Source: Aliiglaciecola sp. 3_MG-2023
GTDB taxonomy: Bacteria; Pseudomonadota; Gammaproteobacteria; Enterobacterales; Alteromonadaceae
Assembly: GCF_030548205.1 (NCBI RefSeq)
Contig: NZ_JAUORV010000016.1
Span: 62,001 to 126,000 of the forward strand
Length of the DNA stretch: 64,000 nucleotides
Reading direction: 5' to 3'
The position numbers were made by a program, and so were the translations under genes. Position 1 is the first letter of the stretch; each line of letters begins with the position of its first letter. This document shows, piece after piece, positions 58,694 through 64,000 of this stretch. The notes below the pieces were generated by a model that was given only the letters and a program-made list of their open reading frames with translations, did not search any database and was not told where the DNA came from.

Positions 58694-59143
58694 ATGAAAC
58701 AAAATATTAAACTTGGATTGGATTTTCTTGCTGCGACCCTCAGTTGCTTTATTTTAGCGAGCCTTTTTCACACACAATTTGTTCTTCACGAGTTAATCAA
58801 ACTGGATGTGATGATCAACTGGCAAACCAGGTTGTCTGCTTCAGGTAAAGATATTCTTGGTCTGTTTCCCTCATATGGAGTCATCATTTTTGTAGGTTTG
58901 TTACTGGCATTTTTAAGTGTTTATTGGATAAATCGTCTCTTTACTAAACCACTCCCATGGTTATACCCGCTAAGTGGTGCAGTGGCTATGTTTGCGATTT
59001 TATCCGCCATGCAACCTGTTATGGACATAACCTTAATCGCTGGAGCAAGAACCCAACTGGGGATAGTTGCGCAATCTCTGGCGGGACTATTTGGCGGTTG
59101 GGTATTTATGTATCAACGACAGCAAAAATCCAGCAAGCAATAA
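58694..59143 (+). CDS. Small membrane protein with four predicted helices
   Basis: I do not recognise this 149-residue protein with certainty. Four hydrophobic segments are visible (about 8-28, 54-77, 88-108 and 118-138), with an extracytosolic loop between the first two. AAGG lies ahead of the ATG. It stands alone between the sugar dehydrogenase gene and the cytochrome gene. No catalytic motif is seen. Confidence 0.75.
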   Translation: MKQNIKLGLDFLAATLSCFILASLFHTQFVLHELIKLDVMINWQTRLSASGKDILGLFPSYGVIIFVGLLLAFLSVYWINRLFTKPLPWLYPLSGAVAMFAILSAMQPVMDITLIAGARTQLGIVAQSLAGLFGGWVFMYQRQQKSSKQ

Positions 59144-59245
59144 CGCTAAAACACAAGATTGAATGTTTCTAGGTTAATCACCGCGAGCGAATGGAGCTCT
59201 TCTCAAGGACATTCTTTTGGCCATTCATAGATGCAAATAACGGGG

Positions 59246-60724
59246 TTAGTGGGTGATATCAGAATGAGCATTTCGATTTAAATGCAAATCAGTATCGACT
59301 AAATGCCCATCCATTCCCCATGCGCGCATTTTTTCCACTGCCCATTCAGCAGTTTGTTGAGTATGACATTCGTTACATGCATTCGGAGAGTTGTCTAACC
59401 CCATTTTGGCTGATAATAGCGGATTGGGAATAGTGCCAACATTATGACTGCGCACGAAGTAATCTATTCCAGACACCTGATTCAGCAAGTTTTTGGGCAT
59501 GTGGCAATCATAACAAAAAGAACCTTTAGTATTTGGCGCATGCCTGGTGTGAGTTGCCAAATTTTGTTGTATGGGTTGGTGGCAGTCTAAACAGAACTGA
59601 TTACTGACTTCGGAAGCTTCTAAAATTCCAAATTTAGCAGGCTGTTTATTGTCATGGGGATCATGGCAGTCATAGCATCGCATATCAGTTTGTTCGTAAT
59701 GTGCAGAGTCGGCAAAGGAACGAAACAATGTTCCTAACCCTTTGGGACGACCATCAGGCCAAACTTGTAATGTTGGAAAAGTACGACCAGGAACTGTCTC
59801 AGCTTCGGTAAAGTATTCGGATAAATCATTTAAATTACCAGCATGATCATAACCTGGAGAATAAGTACGGTATGCATCCATGCGTTTACGTAAAATGTCA
59901 GCCCCGTGACAACGAGCACAAACACTCAATGCAACGCCTTGCGAATGATCCGCGGCGTTCATGATGTAGGGAACAGGTTCATTAAATAATTTTAGATTAA
60001 CCAAAGACATCATACGGTTAATCGGTTTATCTTGCATATAATCAACATGCTCACTGCCAGGTCCATGACAGACCTCACATCCAACCCCATCCTCGGTCCA
60101 CTTAACATTAGCAACGGTATGAGCCCTGTCTTTACTTATTTGTTGTAAGTTGGTGGTATGACAACGGGCGCAATACAAATTCCAAGCTGAATTCAGTGGT
60201 TTCATTTGCTCCCATAAGTCATGGACTGTTTCTGGGCTTTGTTCCTGCTCGTTCCAATAAGCAAAAAACTCACCTCTGGCCACAGACCATTGCACAGGTA
60301 AACGCCTTAATACCCCACCATCCTCTTGAGTCAGATAGGTTTGTCGATACTGATAACCGATCACTTTATCGATTTTAAACGGCTTGTAGTTTTCTGAATC
60401 AATATCCTTAAGAGCTAAATAGAATTCATCACCTTGACGGAAAGATTTCACCGCTGGACTAGTTTTATTGGGGTCGGTATTTAAGTAAAACGTACCATTA
60501 TTGAAATTTCCCACCACCGTACTTTCACTGGGCGCATGCGTAATATTGTGATGGGGCGATTTCAACCATGCGTCATAATTAATAATATGGCAATCACCAC
60601 ACACTTCGCTTCCCACGTACTCGGCATGAAAAACGTCGTCATAGTTTTCTTGACTAAACCAAACCAAGGCCACCGCCGCAACGATTAAGCCAATAAAAAT
60701 AGATAAGAATGATTTAAGTCCCAT
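59246..60724 (-). CDS. Membrane-anchored octaheme cytochrome c
   Basis: A 492-residue protein with one N-terminal membrane segment (about 5-24) and eight CxxCH haem sites: CGDCH, CARCH, CEVCH, CARCH, CYDCH, CLDCH, CYDCH and CNECH. Spacing, with the first site in VGSEVCGDCH and CEVCHGPGSEHVD following, resembles cytochrome c554-like multihaem proteins, which carry or transfer electrons to nitrogen or sulfur compounds. No terminal catalytic motif such as the nitrite reductase CxxCK is present. It follows the last APE-like gene by 59 bp on the same strand with no strong terminator between. Role unknown. Confidence 0.85.
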   Translation of the reverse strand: MGLKSFLSIFIGLIVAAVALVWFSQENYDDVFHAEYVGSEVCGDCHIINYDAWLKSPHHNITHAPSESTVVGNFNNGTFYLNTDPNKTSPAVKSFRQGDEFYLALKDIDSENYKPFKIDKVIGYQYRQTYLTQEDGGVLRRLPVQWSVARGEFFAYWNEQEQSPETVHDLWEQMKPLNSAWNLYCARCHTTNLQQISKDRAHTVANVKWTEDGVGCEVCHGPGSEHVDYMQDKPINRMMSLVNLKLFNEPVPYIMNAADHSQGVALSVCARCHGADILRKRMDAYRTYSPGYDHAGNLNDLSEYFTEAETVPGRTFPTLQVWPDGRPKGLGTLFRSFADSAHYEQTDMRCYDCHDPHDNKQPAKFGILEASEVSNQFCLDCHQPIQQNLATHTRHAPNTKGSFCYDCHMPKNLLNQVSGIDYFVRSHNVGTIPNPLLSAKMGLDNSPNACNECHTQQTAEWAVEKMRAWGMDGHLVDTDLHLNRNAHSDITH

Positions 60725-60783
60725 AATTCCTAATTACTGTTACTAACACATAGTAAGTCAGCAGTGCCTTTACCTTAATTTAA

Positions 60784-62010
60784 TTAAGCGTTCCAACGCT
60801 TAAAAATAAGAGAAGTATTAATTCCACCAAAGGCAAAATTGTTACTCATAATGTAATCGGTTTCGAACTCTCTTCCTTGCTGCACAATATAATCTAACTC
60901 ACCACAACTATCATCAACATGTTCAAGGTTAGCTGTAGGATGAAACCAGTTGTTACGCATCATTTCAATCGCGACCCAAGCCTCCAATCCTCCGCACGCA
61001 CCTAAGGTATGTCCGGTATAGCTTTTCAGTGAACTGATGGGAGTATGTTTGCCAAATACAGCTGATGTGGCTTGAGTTTCTGCAATATCACCGCGATCTG
61101 TCGCGGTACCGTGAGCGCTTATATAACCAATTTGCTGTGGAGAAAGCCCCGCGTCTTCAAGGGATAAGCGAATGACTTGCTCCATGGTTTTCGCTGAAGG
61201 TTGAGTAATATGCTGGCCATCTGAATTAGTACCAAAACCCACCAGTTCGGCATAGATATTTGCACCGCGCTGCATAGCATGCTCATATTCTTCTAGCACC
61301 AAGGTGCATGCGCCTTCTCCGATCACCAAACCATCTCGATCTTTATCAAAAGGCCTGGGGGTTTGCTGTGGAGTATCATTCTTTGTGCTCGTTGCATAAA
61401 GCGTATCAAATACCGCAGCTTCGGTTGCACACAAATGTTCACAACCACCCGCCAACATCACTTTTTGTTGACCAAATTTAATTGCTTCATAACCTTGCCC
61501 GATCCCCATACTAGCTGAAGTACAGGCACTAGAAGTAGTATAAACTCGGCCTTTCAACCCAAAATATATACCGATATTTACCGGTGAGGTGTGGGACATC
61601 ATTTTGATGTAGGTATTGGCATTCAAACCATCACAGTTATTGTGCAGCAACATGTTTCCAAAATCGGCAATAGCTCCTGTGTCCCCAGCAGATGAACCGT
61701 AAGAAACGCCCGTTTGGCCACTGGTTAATACATCCGCATTAAGCAAGTCTGCATCAATTAAGGCATTTTCAGAACTGACCACCGCAAGTTGCGCGACTCG
61801 CCCCATACTGCGTAAATCTTTTCTAGAATAATGGGCAGGTACGCTAAAATCGACCTTAGCACCCAGTCGGGTATTCAACCCTTCATAAATATCCCATTCG
61901 GGCATTTGCACAATCCCGGTTTCACCCGACTTTAACCGACCAAAGATGGTTTCCCAGTCGTTTCCAATCGGCGAAAAACCTGCAATTCCTGTTACGACAA
62001 CTCGATTCAT
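60784..62010 (-). CDS. apeR: Beta-ketoacyl-ACP synthase, ApeR-like
   Basis: A 408-residue FabF/FabB-type condensing enzyme. The active-site triad is C163 (TSSACTSASMG), H300 (ISAHGTATDRGD) and H334 (YTGHTLGACG), all intact, and K329 is present. GGCEHLCATEAAVFDTLYATS is typical of the ApeR-type subfamily. The gene overlaps the preceding KR by 1 base. In E. coli aryl-polyene clusters the order is apeO (KS), apeP (DH), apeQ (KR), apeR (KS), and the same order occurs here. Plain FabF is less likely because of this arrangement. Confidence 0.85.
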   Translation of the reverse strand: MNRVVVTGIAGFSPIGNDWETIFGRLKSGETGIVQMPEWDIYEGLNTRLGAKVDFSVPAHYSRKDLRSMGRVAQLAVVSSENALIDADLLNADVLTSGQTGVSYGSSAGDTGAIADFGNMLLHNNCDGLNANTYIKMMSHTSPVNIGIYFGLKGRVYTTSSACTSASMGIGQGYEAIKFGQQKVMLAGGCEHLCATEAAVFDTLYATSTKNDTPQQTPRPFDKDRDGLVIGEGACTLVLEEYEHAMQRGANIYAELVGFGTNSDGQHITQPSAKTMEQVIRLSLEDAGLSPQQIGYISAHGTATDRGDIAETQATSAVFGKHTPISSLKSYTGHTLGACGGLEAWVAIEMMRNNWFHPTANLEHVDDSCGELDYIVQQGREFETDYIMSNNFAFGGINTSLIFKRWNA

Positions 62011-62735
62011 TAATACATTCCACCATTGACAGAGATTACCTGTCGAGTGACATAACCTGCATCTTCAGACATCAAAAACCCGACTGCGGCCGCCACTTCT
62101 TCCACTTTCCCCATGCGCTGCATTGGGATCATTTTCATTGCTTCATCCATATGTAAACCTTCGGTCATTTCAGTATCGATGACACCGGGAGCTACACAAT
62201 TTACGGTTATTTTACGTTTTGCTAATTCTACCGCTAAGGCCTTGGTAGCACCAATAATTCCAGCTTTCGATGCACTGTAATTAACTTGACCACGATTTCC
62301 CATTTCTCCTGAAACAGACGACAGCGTAACGATTCTGCCAGATTTACGGCGTCGAATCATAGGCATAACTACAGGGTATAAGACATTGTAAAATCCATCT
62401 AGATTAGTGTGGACAACTAAGTCCCACTCTTCGGCTGGCATTGCAGGAAAGGCATTATCTCTGGCGATAGAGGCGTTACATACAACACCGTAGTATGCCC
62501 CATATTCTTCAACATCCTGTTCCAACACTTGCTTAGCTTGCTGCCGATCTGCGATGTCAAAACAAATAATTCTAGCACTACGACCCATGTCAATTATTTG
62601 CTCAACCACTTCTTCAGCAAGTTTTACGTTATCGCGGCAATGGACCACAATATCAAAACCTTGTTTAGCAAGCCTTAAAGCAATGGCTTTACCAATCCCC
62701 CGACTAGATCCCGTTACTAGTACCGTATCCGTCAT
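62010..62735 (-). CDS. apeQ: 3-ketoacyl-ACP reductase, ApeQ-like
   Basis: A 241-residue SDR: NADP motif TGSSRGIGKAIAL at 8-20, S140, Y153 and K157 (NYSASKAGIIGATKALA) catalytic, and C-terminal DAGYVTRQVISVNGGMY. The GATKALA.ELA and YVTRQVI blocks favour the aryl-polyene FabG. It overlaps ApeP by 4 bases and ApeR by 1 base, so the genes are translationally coupled. It reduces 3-ketoacyl-ACP during polyene extension. Confidence 0.85.
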   Translation of the reverse strand: MTDTVLVTGSSRGIGKAIALRLAKQGFDIVVHCRDNVKLAEEVVEQIIDMGRSARIICFDIADRQQAKQVLEQDVEEYGAYYGVVCNASIARDNAFPAMPAEEWDLVVHTNLDGFYNVLYPVVMPMIRRRKSGRIVTLSSVSGEMGNRGQVNYSASKAGIIGATKALAVELAKRKITVNCVAPGVIDTEMTEGLHMDEAMKMIPMQRMGKVEEVAAAVGFLMSEDAGYVTRQVISVNGGMY

Positions 62736-63181
62736 TGTGACTCTCCTTTTAAAAATGCTTCGGCATCGTCAGGCTGGAACACATTCAGCTTTGCCGATGC
62801 CTCAAAACCATTGCCGCGCAATACTGCATTAAATACGTTTAAGCCGTTGTCTGCTTCCATTTCCAATTGCACTTCAATGGTCAACGCACTACCAACAGGA
62901 AAATAGTCAACACTGGATTGGTATTTTCGACAGCCTAATAAAAATCCTAACTTAGGTTTTAATCCAGATTGCCGTTCCTTACTGCCTGCATAAGCGGCTA
63001 TACCTTGCGCTAAATACTCAATACCGACGACTGCTGAAACCCCTTGTTTTTCAACAAACATGGATTCAGGTTTAATTTGTAACCGTGCTTTTAACCAGCC
63101 ATCACCAAATTCAAGCACTTCATCTAACAAGCTCATTCTACCCGAGTGAGGCACAAACTCAGAAATATTATAAGTTTCCAT
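62732..63181 (-). CDS. apeP: 3-hydroxyacyl-ACP dehydratase, ApeP-like hotdog protein
   Basis: A 149-residue single-hotdog protein. The FabZ-like catalytic His is H12 in FVPHSGRMSLLDEV, followed by VVGIEYLAQGIAAYAG. This matches the ApeP dehydratase and is shorter and different from FabA. It would generate the double bonds of a polyene chain. It starts 2 bp after the upstream KS stops and overlaps ApeQ by 4 bases. Confidence 0.85.
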   Translation of the reverse strand: METYNISEFVPHSGRMSLLDEVLEFGDGWLKARLQIKPESMFVEKQGVSAVVGIEYLAQGIAAYAGSKERQSGLKPKLGFLLGCRKYQSSVDYFPVGSALTIEVQLEMEADNGLNVFNAVLRGNGFEASAKLNVFQPDDAEAFLKGESQ

Positions 63182-63182
63182 A

Positions 63183-64000
63183 TCAAGCCCGCCCTAATAT
63201 CAAGGAAATATTATTGCCGCCAAAGGCAAATGAATTACTCAACACATAATTTATGGATGTAGGTTGTTGCCAATTTGCTTCAGCGAAATATAACTGGGGC
63301 AACTCTGGATCGGCTTGCTTGTCCCATAAGTGGGCTGGCATAAAGGGTTGTGTACTTTCATCTGCTAGCATCAACCAACAAATTCCCGCTTCAACCGCAC
63401 CAGCGGCACCGAGAGTGTGCCCGGTAAATGGCTTGGTAGAACTGCACAACACATTAGTAGAAAAGATAGCATTAACAGCTACCGATTCCATCTGGTCATT
63501 AAGCTCGGTTGCAGTGCCATGAAGATTAATATAGTCAACCTGAGTTGGGTCTAATTGAGCATCTTCAAGGGCTTTTTGCATACATTGGATTGCCCCCTTG
63601 CCTGCCGGGTCTGGGGCTGAAATATGATGAGCATCACTACTTTCACCTGCACCGAGCAATTCGACGCCAATTTTCTGCCGGCTAACTAGAAATAGCCCCG
63701 CTCCTTCACCAATATTAATCCCTTTTCGATTGACACTGAAAGGATTGCAAATGTCCTCACTCACTGCTTGTAAAGAACTGAATCCTTGAACAGTGAGTTG
63801 ACACATAGTATCAACACCACCTGCAATAACCGCATCGCATAACCCAGCAGATAAAAGCCTACGAGCAGTGGCTAAGGCCTTAGCTCCTGAAGAACAGGCC
63901 GTTGATATTCCGTATACAGGTCCTCGAGCACCTATTATTTCAGCAATAAATTGTGCTGGAGCGCCCATTTCTTGCAAACCATAATCATAAGATTCAGGAA
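63183..64000 (-). CDS. apeO: Beta-ketoacyl-ACP synthase, ApeO-like (N-terminus off window)
   Basis: Partial condensing enzyme. The frame stays open to the right edge (upstream residues include PESYDYGLQEMGAPAQFIAE), so the true start lies outside the window and an internal TTG at 63977 is not it. Visible are the active-site Cys in GISTACSSGAKAL, His in INLHGTATELND and the second His in FTGHTLGAAGAVEAG. Downstream order KS-DH-KR-KS with overlaps is the aryl-polyene signature, making this the ApeO position. Further ape genes (ACPs, acyltransferase, ligase) should lie beyond 64 kb. Confidence 0.82.
   Translation of the reverse strand, partial: PESYDYGLQEMGAPAQFIAEIIGARGPVYGISTACSSGAKALATARRLLSAGLCDAVIAGGVDTMCQLTVQGFSSLQAVSEDICNPFSVNRKGINIGEGAGLFLVSRQKIGVELLGAGESSDAHHISAPDPAGKGAIQCMQKALEDAQLDPTQVDYINLHGTATELNDQMESVAVNAIFSTNVLCSSTKPFTGHTLGAAGAVEAGICWLMLADESTQPFMPAHLWDKQADPELPQLYFAEANWQQPTSINYVLSNSFAFGGNNISLILGRA

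Overview
The window looks like chromosomal DNA of a marine gammaproteobacterium of the Alteromonadales, probably Alteromonadaceae (Alteromonas, Paraglaciecola or Glaciecola-like). This is inferred from moderate-to-low GC, E. coli/Vibrio-type gene blocks (ubiH-pepP-ygfB-6S RNA-ygfA-rpiA-serA; pdhR-aceE-aceF-lpd; ampE-ampD-nadC-pil-coaE-zapD-yacG; xerD-dsbC-recJ; lptD-surA-pdxA-rsmA-apaG-apaH) and the accessory genes between them. No database search was possible. I see no rRNA, tRNA, IS element, prophage or CRISPR array.

Layout. 1-8.8 kb: ubiH (cut by the left edge), pepP and ygfB on the minus strand; 6S RNA with a strong terminator; an unrecognised small gene; ribokinase and nucleoside hydrolase; then ygfA, rpiA and serA. 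Nucleoside hydrolase, ribokinase and RpiA form a plausible route from nucleosides to pentose phosphates. 9-13 kb: a secreted cupredoxin-like protein, a porin-like outer-membrane protein and two tandem DUF481 outer-membrane paralogues. 13-18 kb: an HDOD protein, a wax ester/diacylglycerol acyltransferase followed by two alpha/beta hydrolases (a likely neutral-lipid operon), a DUF1289 protein and a GFA-fold protein. 18-25.6 kb: the pyruvate dehydrogenase operon with its regulator PdhR, a clear PdhR-type operator and a terminator between aceF and lpd. 25.6-33.4 kb: AmpE, AmpD, a retropepsin-like protease, NadC, type IV pilin, PilC, PilD, CoaE, ZapD and YacG. PilB is missing from its usual place between pilA and pilC. 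33.4-42.4 kb (minus strand): recJ, dsbC, xerD, a large Sel1-repeat lipoprotein, djlA, and murU-amgK for MurNAc recycling. 42.5-49.2 kb: lptD-surA-pdxA-rsmA-apaG-apaH with overlapping or near-overlapping junctions. 49.5-57 kb: a chemoreceptor, lysC, a second GFA-like protein, a DUF192 protein overlapping a small lipoprotein, and acnB. 57-64 kb: a PQQ-dependent sugar dehydrogenase, a four-helix membrane protein, an octaheme cytochrome c, and four translationally coupled fatty-acid-synthase-like genes. Their order (KS, dehydratase, KR, KS) matches the apeO-P-Q-R end of aryl-polyene gene clusters; the first is cut by the right edge.

Most of the window is ordinary chromosomal core. The accessory interest lies in the aryl-polyene end, the neutral-lipid operon, the nucleoside-salvage cassette between 6S RNA and ygfA, the cupredoxin/outer-membrane block, the pilin locus lacking pilB with a nested hairpin upstream, and the structured spacer after 6S RNA. 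I did not find convincing evidence of a wholly new system.
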